The notes beneath the pieces were generated by a model. The model ran no database searches and was not told the DNA's origin. It worked only from the letters and a program-made list of their open reading frames with translations. From Nitratireductor basaltis (GTDB taxonomy: Bacteria > Pseudomonadota > Alphaproteobacteria > Rhizobiales > Rhizobiaceae): DNA of 64,000 bases. Where the stretch lies: contig NZ_JMQM01000001.1 in the NCBI RefSeq assembly GCF_000733725.1, positions 2,046,001-2,110,000 on the forward strand. Reading direction: 5' to 3'. Position numbers and translations under genes: made by a program. Below are positions 36,446 to 45,685 of the stretch, one piece after another; the stretch's first letter is position 1, and every line of letters starts with the position of its first letter.

Positions 36446-37875
36446 TGTCCGATACCGTGCTGAAACCCGACATATGCGTGATCGGCGCAGGCTCCGGGGG
36501 ACTGACCGTTGCTGCCGCGGCTGCGCAATTTGGTGTGTCGGTCGTGTTGATCGAGCGTCACAAGATGGGTGGCGACTGCCTCAATTACGGTTGCGTGCCT
36601 TCCAAGGCGTTGCTTGCGGCGGGCAAGCATGCGCAGGCGATGCGCAACGGCGCGTCCTTCGGCATCGCCAATGCCGATCCTGACGTGGATTTTGCTGCCG
36701 TGATGGCGCATGTGCATGATGTCATTGCTGCGATAGCTCCCAATGACTCGGTCGAGCGCTTTACCTCGCTTGGCGTGCAGGTGATCGAGGAGGAAGCGCG
36801 TTTTGTCGACGAGCGCATGGTGCAGGCGGGTCCTCACAAGATCCGCGCGCGCCGCTTTGTCATCGCCACGGGTTCTTCCCCCATGGTGCCGCCCATCGAA
36901 GGGCTGGATGAGGTCGAGTATTTCACCAACGAGACCATCTTCTCACGCAGCACCCTGCCCGAACATCTGATCATTGCCGGAGGCGGGCCAATCGGGCTTG
37001 AAATGGCGCAGGCGCATCGCAGGCTGGGCGCACGCGTGACCGTGGTGGAAGCCGACAAGGCGCTCGGCAAGGACGATCCGGAAATGGCGCGTCTTCTGAT
37101 CGACCGGCTGAAGGCGGAAGGGATCGATATCCGCGAGCACACCAAGGTTGCAAGGCTGGAGAAGCGGGATGAAGGCCAGATCCGCGTGCATGTTTCAGGC
37201 GCGGAAGGCGATGCGGCGATCGACGGCAGCACGCTGCTTGTCGCGACCGGCCGACGCCCCAATCTGCAAGCGCTCGATCTCGAAAAAGCCGGCGTGGAGC
37301 ATGATCGCTCGGGCGTGAAGGTCAATGACAAACTGCGCTCCACCAATTCGCGCGTCTATGCCATTGGCGATGCCGCCGGCGGGCTGCAGTTTACCCATGT
37401 GGCCAACTATCACGCGGGCCTTGTCATCCGCGCAATCCTCTTCCGGCTCCCCGCGCGGGAAAAACGGCACATTCTGCCCTGGGTCACCTATACCGACCCG
37501 GAACTGGCCCATATCGGCCTGACTGAGGATCAGGCGCGGGATGAGGGCAAGCTGAACAAGGTGCTGCGCTGGCCATATGCGGAAAATGACCGGGCGCAGG
37601 CCGAACGCAAGACGACCGGCCTCATCAAGATCGTGACCGGCAAGGGCGGGCGCATCATCGGCGTGACCATTCTGGGTGCGGGTGCCGGCGAGATGATGAA
37701 TATGTGGGCGCTTGCAATTGCCAAGGGACTGAAGGTTTCCGACATCACCGGCTATGTCGCGCCATATCCCACCATGTCGGAAATCGGCAAACGCGCCGCA
37801 ATATCCTATTATAGCGACAAGACAGGCAGCCCGGTGGTGCGTGGACTGATCAGGTTTCTACGGCTATTTGGGTGA
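36445..37875 (+). CDS. FAD-dependent pyridine nucleotide-disulfide oxidoreductase (MerA/Lpd-like)
   Basis: A 476-residue flavoprotein with the dinucleotide motif GAGSGG, the redox-active disulfide GGDCLNYGCVPSKAL, a second Rossmann motif (IAGGGPIGLEMAQ), and the C-terminal dimerisation domain. It lacks the N-terminal heavy-metal domain and the C-terminal cysteine pair of true mercuric reductases, and the His of the usual HPT motif is Tyr (PYPTMSE). It is therefore not a standard MerA or Lpd. It is translationally coupled to the TVP38 gene. Confidence 0.87.
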   Translation: MSDTVLKPDICVIGAGSGGLTVAAAAAQFGVSVVLIERHKMGGDCLNYGCVPSKALLAAGKHAQAMRNGASFGIANADPDVDFAAVMAHVHDVIAAIAPNDSVERFTSLGVQVIEEEARFVDERMVQAGPHKIRARRFVIATGSSPMVPPIEGLDEVEYFTNETIFSRSTLPEHLIIAGGGPIGLEMAQAHRRLGARVTVVEADKALGKDDPEMARLLIDRLKAEGIDIREHTKVARLEKRDEGQIRVHVSGAEGDAAIDGSTLLVATGRRPNLQALDLEKAGVEHDRSGVKVNDKLRSTNSRVYAIGDAAGGLQFTHVANYHAGLVIRAILFRLPAREKRHILPWVTYTDPELAHIGLTEDQARDEGKLNKVLRWPYAENDRAQAERKTTGLIKIVTGKGGRIIGVTILGAGAGEMMNMWALAIAKGLKVSDITGYVAPYPTMSEIGKRAAISYYSDKTGSPVVRGLIRFLRLFG

Positions 37876-37923
37876 AGGAACGGCAGTGAAAGCACGCTGC
37901 CGGACTTTGGCAGAGTGAGGCTC

Positions 37924-39408
37924 ATGGTTCTTCAACCCGCCCGGGAAACCGAAACCGAAAGTGACACCGACACGCCTGCCGTGCCGCTGACCCGCGGACT
38001 TTCGCTGAAGCTCCTTGTCCTGACCATTCTTTTCGTAATGGTCGCGGAAGTGCTGATCTTCATTCCTTCGGTTGCCAATTTCGGCCAGCAATGGATGGGG
38101 CAGCGCCTGCGCACTGTCGCCGCCGTGGGTGTGGTGCTTCTGCGCGGCGAAGCCGACAGCCTGACACGGGAAGCCAGTAACGACATCTTGATGGCGACGG
38201 GCGCCAAGGCCATTGCAGTACGCGAGGAAGGTGTCGCCCGCCTGCTCGTCGTCAGCCAGATGCCGCCGGAAGTCGACATGCATGTGGATCTCGATGCCGT
38301 TGGCCCGGTGGATGCAATCGGCCAGGCTTTCTCCACGCTGCTTTTCGGCGGCAACCGCATGTTGCGCGTTTTTGGCGAAGTGGGTGAAGGCGGGCGGGAA
38401 TTTGAGGTCATCATGCCGGACGCCCCCTTGCGCGGCGCGATGCTGACCTATGCACGCAATGTCGGGCTCTTGTCGCTGCTCATTTCGATATTCACCGCAA
38501 CGCTTGTCTTTGCCGCCATCAACCGCGTGATGATAAGGCCGATCCGTGCCATGACACGCTCGATGCTTGCCTTCGGGCAGGCGCCCGACGATCCTTCACG
38601 CGTAATCCGCCCGGAGGATCGCGACGACGAGATCGGCATTGCCGAGCGGGAGCTTGCGCAGATGCAGCGCACGCTTCTCAACACGCTTGGCGAACGCAAG
38701 CGGCTGGCTGATCTCGGCCTTGCCGTCTCCAAGATCAATCATGACATGCGCAACATGCTGGCTTCGGCCCATCTGATCTCTGACAGGCTTGCGACCATCG
38801 AGGACCCGACCGTGCAGTCGCTGACGCCGCGGCTACTGCGCACGCTCGACCGCGCGGTTTCCTATTCGGAAGGCGTGTTGGCCTATGGGCGCACCCAGGA
38901 AGAGCCGCCGCGCCTGCGGCGGGTGCGGCTGCGCACGCTGGTAGACGATGTTCTGGCCACCCTGCCGGTGGAAGCCGATGGCGAGATCGCGCTCGAGAAT
39001 CAGGTCGAGCCGGACCTGGAAATACGCGCCGACCCCGATCAGCTGTTCCGCGTGCTTGCCAATCTCAGCCGCAATGCCGTGCAGGCCATGGGTGCGGACA
39101 GCGACAGCGCCACCGTGCGTGCTCTTTCAATCGCCAGCCAGTACCGGCCGGGAATGGTAACGATCCTTGTCAGCGACACGGGTCCTGGCCTCCCGACCCG
39201 CGCACGCAAGAACCTCTTCGCAGCCTTCAAGGGTGCTGCGAAAAGCGGTGGGACGGGGCTGGGCTTGGCCATCGCCCACGAACTCGTGCGCGCCCATGGC
39301 GGCACGCTGGAGCTTGTGGAAAGCATTCCCGGCAGCACCATCTTCGCCATCGAATTGCCCACCGGCGAGGCGGAAATCCAGCCGACGGGCGCAGTTGCGG
39401 CCAAGTAG
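37924..39408 (+). CDS. Sensor histidine kinase (HAMP, orphan)
   Basis: A 494-residue membrane kinase. Membrane segments at about residues 26-50 and 182-204 bracket a periplasmic sensor domain; a HAMP region follows (MIRPIRAMTRSMLAFG). The phospho-acceptor box is KINHDMRNMLASAHL, with H in the first half of an HD-R-N box, and the ATPase part shows RNAVQAM (N box), DTGPGLP (G1) and GGTGLGLAIAHEL (G2). No response regulator gene is next to it. ATG 37924 is used; GTG 37915 is an alternative. It starts 48 bases after the oxidoreductase gene. Confidence 0.88.
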   Translation: MVLQPARETETESDTDTPAVPLTRGLSLKLLVLTILFVMVAEVLIFIPSVANFGQQWMGQRLRTVAAVGVVLLRGEADSLTREASNDILMATGAKAIAVREEGVARLLVVSQMPPEVDMHVDLDAVGPVDAIGQAFSTLLFGGNRMLRVFGEVGEGGREFEVIMPDAPLRGAMLTYARNVGLLSLLISIFTATLVFAAINRVMIRPIRAMTRSMLAFGQAPDDPSRVIRPEDRDDEIGIAERELAQMQRTLLNTLGERKRLADLGLAVSKINHDMRNMLASAHLISDRLATIEDPTVQSLTPRLLRTLDRAVSYSEGVLAYGRTQEEPPRLRRVRLRTLVDDVLATLPVEADGEIALENQVEPDLEIRADPDQLFRVLANLSRNAVQAMGADSDSATVRALSIASQYRPGMVTILVSDTGPGLPTRARKNLFAAFKGAAKSGGTGLGLAIAHELVRAHGGTLELVESIPGSTIFAIELPTGEAEIQPTGAVAAK

Positions 39409-39555
39409 GCAAGCGCAGAATTCCGCACTGCAAAATTCCATGTGAGCGAATTCAGAAAATTGTCACATCAGTGCTTGCTTTTGCCGTTTTCCCTCGTTAG
39501 GAAAGCGCCATCGATCGCTGGCGAGACCAGCCGATCCGCTGCTAAGGCAGCAAGC

Positions 39556-39632
39556 GCGCCCGTAGCTCAGCTGGATAGAGCACCAGACTACGAATCTGGG
39601 GGTCAGAGGTTCGAATCCTTTCGGGCGCGCCA
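39556..39632 (+). tRNA. tRNA-Arg (anticodon ACG)
   Basis: A complete 77-nt cloverleaf. The acceptor arms GCGCCCG and CGGGCGC pair perfectly, the anticodon arm CCAGA-CTACGAA-TCTGG gives ACG, the T arm contains GTTCGAATC, and the 3' CCA is encoded. It reads arginine CGN codons (A34 is edited to inosine in bacteria). Confidence 0.98.
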
Positions 39633-39826
39633 TATTCACGACTTCCCCGTGTTTCGCTGGCTTTATTCGTCTCAGAGGGGAGCTTCGGGACGTCCCCCCA
39701 TAATTTCCCCATAACACCTCCACCAAGCCAATCTCGGTGCTTCAGTTCTTGCGTGTTTCAACCGCGTTGGATCTTCTTGCGCGAGATATTGCTTTGCCTA
39801 TCAGACCTTTGACCGACAAAACGATC

Positions 39827-40006
39827 ATGCTGAGAATCCTCGATGATTTTGCGGGGCTCGGCATTTGTGAAGAACAACTAGACGAGGCTCTTGTGCGCCA
39901 TGGACCGGTGGATCTTGATCTGCTGGCGGAGTGCAAGCGTGAGCATCCCTATTTTTCGGCGCGGCGGGAACAGCCGGGGTGGTTCTTTCTCGAAGCGGCG
40001 GAATAG
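39827..40006 (+). CDS. Small hypothetical protein (59 aa)
   Basis: A 59-residue acidic protein (MLRILDDFAGLGICEEQLDE at the start, REQPGWFFLEAAE at the end) with codon use like neighbouring genes and a strong terminator right after it. No family is recognised and no convincing ribosome site precedes the ATG. Upstream to the tRNA-Arg gene (39633-39826) nothing else is seen. Confidence 0.45.
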   Translation: MLRILDDFAGLGICEEQLDEALVRHGPVDLDLLAECKREHPYFSARREQPGWFFLEAAE

Positions 40007-40035
40007 CTTTTTTCGACTGCAGCCTCATCAGGATG

Positions 40036-40065
40036 AAAAACCGCCGGGCGACCGGCGGTTTTTTT
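40036..40065. terminator. Bidirectional terminator before the type I secretion operon end
   Basis: A perfect stem AAAAACCGCCGG / CCGGCGGTTTTT with a GCGA loop. A- and T-runs on the two sides fit termination of both the 59-aa gene and the convergent secretion operon. Confidence 0.9.
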
Positions 40066-40094
40066 GCGGCTTGGCCAGGCCGTGGGCGGCGGCC

Positions 40095-41297
40095 TTACCG
40101 TTCGCTCAAGGCGAGCTGACCCTGCATCAGCGGCTTGACCAGATATTCGAGCACCGTCTTTCCGCCGGTCTGGATGTTCACTTCCGCGATCATGCCGGGC
40201 TTGATCGGCAGCGGGCCGTCAGGACCTTCCAGGGCGGCTTTCTCGGTCAGCACCCGCACGCGGTAATAGGGTTCGGCGTCGCGGCGCGTCTCGTCGATGA
40301 TCGTATCCGCGCTTATGAAGACGAGTTCGCCCTTGAGCGCGCCGTATTTGGTGTAGTCATAGGCGGTTATGTGCACCGATGCCGGGAGGCCGGGATAGAG
40401 GAAGGCGACGTCCGAGGGGCGGATTTCGGCCTCGACATAGAGCTGGTCGTCAAGCGGCACGATTTCCATGATGGTCTCGCCCGCCTTCACCACGCCGCCT
40501 TTCGTGGTGACAGCCAAATCCTTCACGATGCCGCGTACGGGCGAACGCAAAACGGTGCGGGTGAGCGCGTCTTCCTTTTGTGCAAGTTGCTGGTTGAGCG
40601 AGGCGAGTTCGGCGGATTTGCGGGCGATCTCGTCATTGATCTCCTGGAAATAAACATTCTCGACATCGTCGAGCTGGCCGCGCAGATCAGCCACTTCACG
40701 TTCCAGCCTGATGGCTTCGACCCGGCTTGCAGCGCCGCGGGCCACCAGGGGCTTTACCAATGCCAACTGGCTTTCCGACAGCGCCAGACGTTCCGTCAGT
40801 GATTGTATGGCCTCGTTGAACTTGCGGCGGCGCGAGATGAAGAGGTCGCGCTCGATGCCAACCAGCACCTCCTGCTCCATCACGTCCTCGTCGAAGGTGA
40901 CGGTGTTTGCCTGAGAAAGTTCGGCCTGCAGGCGCGACAGGCTGGCGCGCAGGGCAAGCGTCTGGCCCTGCAGGTCCTGAAAGGCGGAGCGGAAGCTGGT
41001 GTCTTCCAGCACGGCCAGCACCTGACCTGCATTCACCTCCTCACCCTCCATCACCTCGATGGAACGCAATATGCCGCCTTCAAGTGACTGGATGATCTGC
41101 CCGCGGCTCAAGGGCGCGACCTTGCCGGGGCCGCGCGTTACCTCTTCGAGTGGCGCGAAGGCCGCCCAGGCGAAGAAGATCGCAAGCGACACGGCAATGA
41201 AGCGCAGGACGGTGCGGTGCGTGCCAGCCTCTTCAAGGAAGCTCGCTTCGGCCTTCATCCAGACCGGGGCCGTTTCCACGGCGGTTGTGTCAGTCAT
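40095..41297 (-). CDS. Type I secretion membrane fusion protein (HlyD/LapC-like)
   Basis: A 400-residue periplasmic adaptor that links the ABC transporter to the outer-membrane channel. One membrane segment (about residues 30-47), the lipoyl-like hairpin SLEGGILRSIEVMEGEEVNAG, a long coiled coil (about residues 90-240), and RSPVRGIVKDLAVTTKGGVV returning to the lipoyl domain are seen. It overlaps the ABC transporter gene by 8 bases. Confidence 0.93.
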   Translation of the reverse strand: MTDTTAVETAPVWMKAEASFLEEAGTHRTVLRFIAVSLAIFFAWAAFAPLEEVTRGPGKVAPLSRGQIIQSLEGGILRSIEVMEGEEVNAGQVLAVLEDTSFRSAFQDLQGQTLALRASLSRLQAELSQANTVTFDEDVMEQEVLVGIERDLFISRRRKFNEAIQSLTERLALSESQLALVKPLVARGAASRVEAIRLEREVADLRGQLDDVENVYFQEINDEIARKSAELASLNQQLAQKEDALTRTVLRSPVRGIVKDLAVTTKGGVVKAGETIMEIVPLDDQLYVEAEIRPSDVAFLYPGLPASVHITAYDYTKYGALKGELVFISADTIIDETRRDAEPYYRVRVLTEKAALEGPDGPLPIKPGMIAEVNIQTGGKTVLEYLVKPLMQGQLALSER

Positions 41298-43467
41298 CGC
41301 TCTTGCCCTTGTTGCCGGAAAGTGCGGCCAGCACGCCTTCGAGCGGCCCTGCGGCTGCGGGTTTGCCGTGGTTCATCACCACCGCGCGTTCCACCAGCGC
41401 CAGAACCGGCTGGCGGTGCGTGGCAACGACCAGGGTGCGACCCACGAGCCATTCGCGCATGCGGTTGATGACGCGTGTCTCCAGCGCGTGGTCCATGGCA
41501 GCCGTGGGCTCATCCAGAAGCACGATGCGCGGGTCGCGCAGCCACAGGCGGGCAAGACCGACGGATTGACGCTGGCCGCCGGAGACGCCCGAACCGCCCT
41601 CGCCTATCGGCCGGTCAAGCCCCAGGGGATGGTCGCGCACGAGACTTTCAGCGCCGACAAATTCGAGCGCCTCGATGAGTTCCTCGTCCTCGCGATCTTC
41701 AAGGCCGAGATTGAGGTTTTCGCGCAGCGTGCCGAAGAAGAGGCGCACATCCTGCTGCAGATAGGCGATGGCGCGGCGCAGATCGACCGGATCGATCTGG
41801 CGGATATCGGTACCATCCACCAGCATCCGCCCACTTGCAGGATGGTAGAGGCCTGCCAGCATCTTCAACAATGTCGACTTGCCGGAGCCATTGGTGCCCA
41901 GAATGGCCGTGGCCGAACCCGGCTCGAAGGAGAGTGCGGGCACCTGCAGGGCCGCCTCGCTGTGCTCGTCATAGCGGAAGGCGACATCTTCAAGCTGGAA
42001 GCCGCCCTTCAGCCGTGGGCGATGCACGAATTTCCGATCCTGCGGGCGATCCACCGGTGCTGCCATGATCGCGCCGATGCCCGACAGCGCGACTCGCATC
42101 TGCTGCCAGCGGCCCAGAATGCCCGAAAGCTGGGTCAGCGGTGCAATGGCGCGCGAGGACAGGATCGTGCAGGCCAGAAGCCCCCCGACGCTCATCTCCC
42201 CGGAATGTATCTGATAGACCGCAACGACCGTGACCATGACATAGGCAGCCTGCTGCACGCCAACGGCGCTGAATTGCAAGGTGTTGGTGAGGCGGCGCAT
42301 CCTGGCCGAATTGACCGCAAGCAGCGCGGTATACTCCTCCCACAAGCGCTGGAAGCGGCTTTCGGCATTGATCGATTTGACTGTTTCGGCCCCCGTCATG
42401 GCCTCGACGAGCAACCCGTTGCGGATGGAGCCTTCCTTCATGTTGAGGCGGGAATATTTCTCCAGCGGCCACTGGGCGATGACGCCCGGCAGCACGATCA
42501 GGGGAATGGCGGCGATCAGCACATAGGCGACCGGCCCCCCGATCAACCAGATGATGCCGACAAACAGGATGACGAAGGGAATGTCGCTGATCGCGCCGAT
42601 CGTGGTGGAGGTGAAGAACTCCCGTACGGAATCGAATTCGCGCACCTGATTGACGAAGGAGCCCGTGGATTTGGGCCTGACTTCCAGCCGCATACCGAGT
42701 GCGCGCTCGAAGATGTGGGAGGACAGGCGCACATCCAGCCGCTTGCCTGCCACATCCATCAGCTGTGCGCGGGCGATGCGGGCAATGGCCTCCAGCACGA
42801 TTGCAATGCCAACCCCGATGGTCAGCACCCACAGGGTCGCGAAGGCCTGATTGGGGATGACCCGGTCGAAAACCTGGCGCGAGAAGAGTGCCGCACCAAG
42901 TGCGAGGAAATTGGCAAGCGCTGCGGCGGCAGCAACTTCAAAGAAACTCATCTTCAGGCGGGCGACCTGGCTCCAGAACCAGTGCCTGCCTGCCGAAATG
43001 TTGAAATCGTCGGCGCGGCTGTCGCTGCGCGTGACCGGTGCTGCGAAGATGACCGGACCGGCCATGATCTTCTGCAGTTCGGCGAGCTTCACCTCATGCT
43101 GGCGCACCTCCATTTCGGGCATGATGATCCTGCCCTTCTCGCCCTCAATGGAGGTGAGAAGACAGGTGGTGCCATCCACGCGCACGATAAGAACCGGCAA
43201 CAGGGCCTTGTCGATGGTGGAAAGTGTCACGCCGCTGCGCACACGCACGGAAAGGTCGGCACGCGCGGCTGCACGCGGAAGAACGCCCAGCGTCAGCTTG
43301 CCGTCGGTCAGCGGCAGGCCGGCAGTCAGCTCGCCGGACGTCGCCGGGCGATTGTAGAGACGGCACAGGACAAGCAGCCCATCAAGCAATGTGTCGCGTG
43401 TTTTCGGTGCTCCGTCCTTGCGTGTGGCAGCAGACAAAAGGGTCGTGATTTCCGGTGCAAAACTCAT
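41290..43467 (-). CDS. Type I secretion ABC transporter with degenerate C39-like domain (LapB-like)
   Basis: A 725-residue HlyB/LapB-type exporter: an N-terminal C39-like domain (about residues 20-145), a six-segment membrane domain, and a C-terminal ATPase with Walker A GTNGSGKST, signature GVSGGQRQS and Walker B RIVLLDEPTAA. The N-terminal domain lacks the catalytic Cys and His of bacteriocin-processing peptidases (LLDGLLVL in place of the DCG motif), as in RTX and adhesin exporters. It overlaps the TolC gene by 4 bases. Confidence 0.94.
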   Translation of the reverse strand: MSFAPEITTLLSAATRKDGAPKTRDTLLDGLLVLCRLYNRPATSGELTAGLPLTDGKLTLGVLPRAAARADLSVRVRSGVTLSTIDKALLPVLIVRVDGTTCLLTSIEGEKGRIIMPEMEVRQHEVKLAELQKIMAGPVIFAAPVTRSDSRADDFNISAGRHWFWSQVARLKMSFFEVAAAAALANFLALGAALFSRQVFDRVIPNQAFATLWVLTIGVGIAIVLEAIARIARAQLMDVAGKRLDVRLSSHIFERALGMRLEVRPKSTGSFVNQVREFDSVREFFTSTTIGAISDIPFVILFVGIIWLIGGPVAYVLIAAIPLIVLPGVIAQWPLEKYSRLNMKEGSIRNGLLVEAMTGAETVKSINAESRFQRLWEEYTALLAVNSARMRRLTNTLQFSAVGVQQAAYVMVTVVAVYQIHSGEMSVGGLLACTILSSRAIAPLTQLSGILGRWQQMRVALSGIGAIMAAPVDRPQDRKFVHRPRLKGGFQLEDVAFRYDEHSEAALQVPALSFEPGSATAILGTNGSGKSTLLKMLAGLYHPASGRMLVDGTDIRQIDPVDLRRAIAYLQQDVRLFFGTLRENLNLGLEDREDEELIEALEFVGAESLVRDHPLGLDRPIGEGGSGVSGGQRQSVGLARLWLRDPRIVLLDEPTAAMDHALETRVINRMREWLVGRTLVVATHRQPVLALVERAVVMNHGKPAAAGPLEGVLAALSGNKGKSDD

Positions 43468-44951
43468 CGCGTCTGCTCCCCTGGGTTAAGTCCAAGTGTC
43501 GGAAGAAGCTGACCGAGTGCGCCGGCAGCGGTATATTCGAGGTCTAGAATGTCGTAGCGGGCATTCACGCGGCTGCGCTCAAGGCGCACGATGTCGGCCT
43601 GTACCGTCACCAGATCCACCAGCGTGCGCTCGCCGATCTTAAACTGCTCCTCGTAAAGCGCGCGAAGCTCCTGCGCCTCTTCAAGCTGGATGCCGTAAAT
43701 GCGCTGCTGATGCGCAAGCGTGGGGGCACGGTCACGAAGGGCACGCAGCTGCGCGGTCGCCTCACGCTTCTCCGCCTCTGCGGTCCAGCGGGCGGTTTCG
43801 GCGGCCATGCCTGCTGCATCCACGCGTTTGAGATTGCTCAAACCCGTAATGCTTGGCCCGGTTATGCGCAGACCCACGCCTGCCTTGTCCGAACTTGACC
43901 CTTCGGTGGCGCCGTAGACGGCTTCGGCGCTCAGCCGTGGAAGCAGCTCCGCCTTGGCAAGCTTCACGCTTTGCCGGGCTTCCGCCTCGCGCTCCAGCGC
44001 GGCCTGCACTGCCGGAGCATGTGCGACGAGAGCCTCGATATCGGTGTCGCTGGTGACCTTAAGGCCAAGGCGAGGAACGCGAACCGTAGAGCGGCTCTCC
44101 ATCCCGATTTGCGTGCGATAGATGCTGCGTGCATCGCGCAATGCGCCATGCGCCTCCTCCAACTCGGAGCGGGCTCCACCAAGACGAACCGCCGCCAGAC
44201 GCGCCTCGGTTTCGTCCACGACACCTCCTTCTGATCGCACGGTCGCCAGATCCAGGAAGCGGTCATGCACGGCGACGTTTCTTTGCGCCACCTCCACAAG
44301 CTCCGCGTGGCGCTCCACATTGATCTGCGCGCGTGCGGCATCGAGCGCCGCCTGCTCTTCTGCGGCACGCAGCGCGGCAATCGCGGCCCTTTTTGCGGCA
44401 TCCGCACCGGTGATTCCGGCGTGGGTGTGCCCCCAGTCGAACAATGGCTGGGACAGGGTCACCTCATAATCGTAGTCGCTGCGCGTGCCCATGCCGGCGG
44501 AACTGTTGAGGGTGGGGAAATAGGCCTGCCGTGCGATCTCGGCATTGATGCCGGCGCCTGCGAGCTCGGAGATGCGTGCGCGCACCTGCGGGTTTATCGA
44601 AAGCGCCTGCTTAATGGCCCGCGTGAACCCTTGAGATGTGGCGGAGAAAGTTGGGCGGCGGGTCGTGCCAACTGTGAACGGATCTGTCGCTGGCCCGGCG
44701 TCGGCACCCTGTTTCTCCTTCTCCAGCGGCTCCGGCACGTACAGATCCGGGGAAAGCGTCTCGACCTTCGGCTTGCCCACAGGCGGGCTTTCATCGAGCT
44801 CGTCAAGAATCCCGGGCTTGTCTCCAAGCGCGGGGAACGATGCCCCGCAGGATGTCAGCAACAGCGCCGAAGCACTCAAGAGCAAGGTGCGCAAAGGAAC
44901 TGAAAGGTCAATCCGCGCTGAGGTCTGCACTCTCGAAATCAGATGTGACAC
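43464..44951 (-). CDS. TolC-family outer-membrane channel (LapE-like)
   Basis: A 495-residue outer-membrane efflux protein starting the operon. Its signal sequence ends in a lipobox (LLTSC, Cys35), so it is probably lipid-anchored. Two TolC repeats are visible, with LDAARAQINVERHAELVEVA and QFKIGERTLVDLVTVQADIV marking the helices. With the ABC transporter and adaptor it forms a complete type I secretion channel. No substrate gene (RTX or large adhesin) lies in the window. Confidence 0.92.
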   Translation of the reverse strand: MSHLISRVQTSARIDLSVPLRTLLLSASALLLTSCGASFPALGDKPGILDELDESPPVGKPKVETLSPDLYVPEPLEKEKQGADAGPATDPFTVGTTRRPTFSATSQGFTRAIKQALSINPQVRARISELAGAGINAEIARQAYFPTLNSSAGMGTRSDYDYEVTLSQPLFDWGHTHAGITGADAAKRAAIAALRAAEEQAALDAARAQINVERHAELVEVAQRNVAVHDRFLDLATVRSEGGVVDETEARLAAVRLGGARSELEEAHGALRDARSIYRTQIGMESRSTVRVPRLGLKVTSDTDIEALVAHAPAVQAALEREAEARQSVKLAKAELLPRLSAEAVYGATEGSSSDKAGVGLRITGPSITGLSNLKRVDAAGMAAETARWTAEAEKREATAQLRALRDRAPTLAHQQRIYGIQLEEAQELRALYEEQFKIGERTLVDLVTVQADIVRLERSRVNARYDILDLEYTAAGALGQLLPTLGLNPGEQTR

Positions 44952-45613
44952 AGATCGCTCTCCGGTTCAGGATGCCCCCCGGATGCGCAGTTGAACGCCT
45001 GATGGTCCCCGCTCAGGCGGAAACCGGGCCAGGTCGTGCGGGATGAGTGCGCTTGCGGATGAAACGAGCCGGTCGACAGGTCATTTGAGCGGGCAAGGGC
45101 GAAATATTACCGTTCAGCACGGCAGCTCTCCAAATTCATTTATCAAAATGAGACTGTTACTCGCCGTCGTAAAATTCGGCGCGGTACATGTACGACTACT
45201 GCCCGAAATGGGCCTACAAGTTCCAGCCACCCGATGGCGATGTGGCTAGAGGAAATCACCTGCGCTTCAAGAACTAGAATACACGTTTAAGTTTATCAAC
45301 CATCTCTTTACGAAAACTTTCGCCCGTTCCGCAGCAGAGCATGATCTTCCGAATTTTTTCGAGAAAAAAGTCCAATATCACCGTATTGCTATTCGCTCAT
45401 AAAGCATGTGCCTGCGTAGAACAGCCTTACAACGAACGCAGAGAATACAACTCAGCGTTACAAGTATCACCGGCTCCAGCTGCCACCACACAAGCTGAAG
45501 TCGATCCACCAGGGGCGTTCACCAGCATGCCTCAACAAGTTTCGCAGACGGCAGTACAAACCCTGCCCGACGCGTCCGCCAAGTCGACCCTCCCGCCCCC
45601 CGGGTCGGCTTAG
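44952..45613. other. 660-base AT-richer gap upstream of the secretion operon
   Basis: This stretch is clearly richer in A and T than the flanking chromosome between about 45060 and 45480. It must contain the secretion operon promoter near 44952-45060. A 90-codon frame at 45341-45613 (starting MIFRIFSRKKSN and ending in a Pro/Gln-rich tail) exists but has unusual codon use and no good ribosome site; I do not call it a gene. Confidence 0.4.
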
Positions 45614-45664
45614 CCCAAAGCCTCGTTTGTCACGTGTTTCGACGCTGGCAGGCGAGGCTTTGGG
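45614..45664. terminator. Inverted repeat at the end of the glycosyltransferase gene
   Basis: CCCAAAGCCTCG (45614-45625) and its exact complement (45653-45664) are separated by 27 bases, 21 bases past the glycosyltransferase stop. The long loop makes it an uncertain terminator. Confidence 0.5.
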
Positions 45665-45685
45665 ACCCTTTTCCGGAAGGTCGTT

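Noticed and set aside
39633..39826. Integration scar next to tRNA-Arg
   Set aside because: The tRNA is complete, but no repeat of its 3' end, integrase or phage gene follows within the window before the chromosomal secretion operon.
41059..43512. 817-codon open frame antisense to the type I ABC transporter
   Set aside because: The opposite strand encodes a complete ABC exporter with all ATPase motifs; this frame is a shadow.
45341..45613. 90-codon frame in the AT-rich gap
   Set aside because: Codon use is unlike neighbours, no good ribosome site, low-complexity tail; kept only as a comment on the gap.
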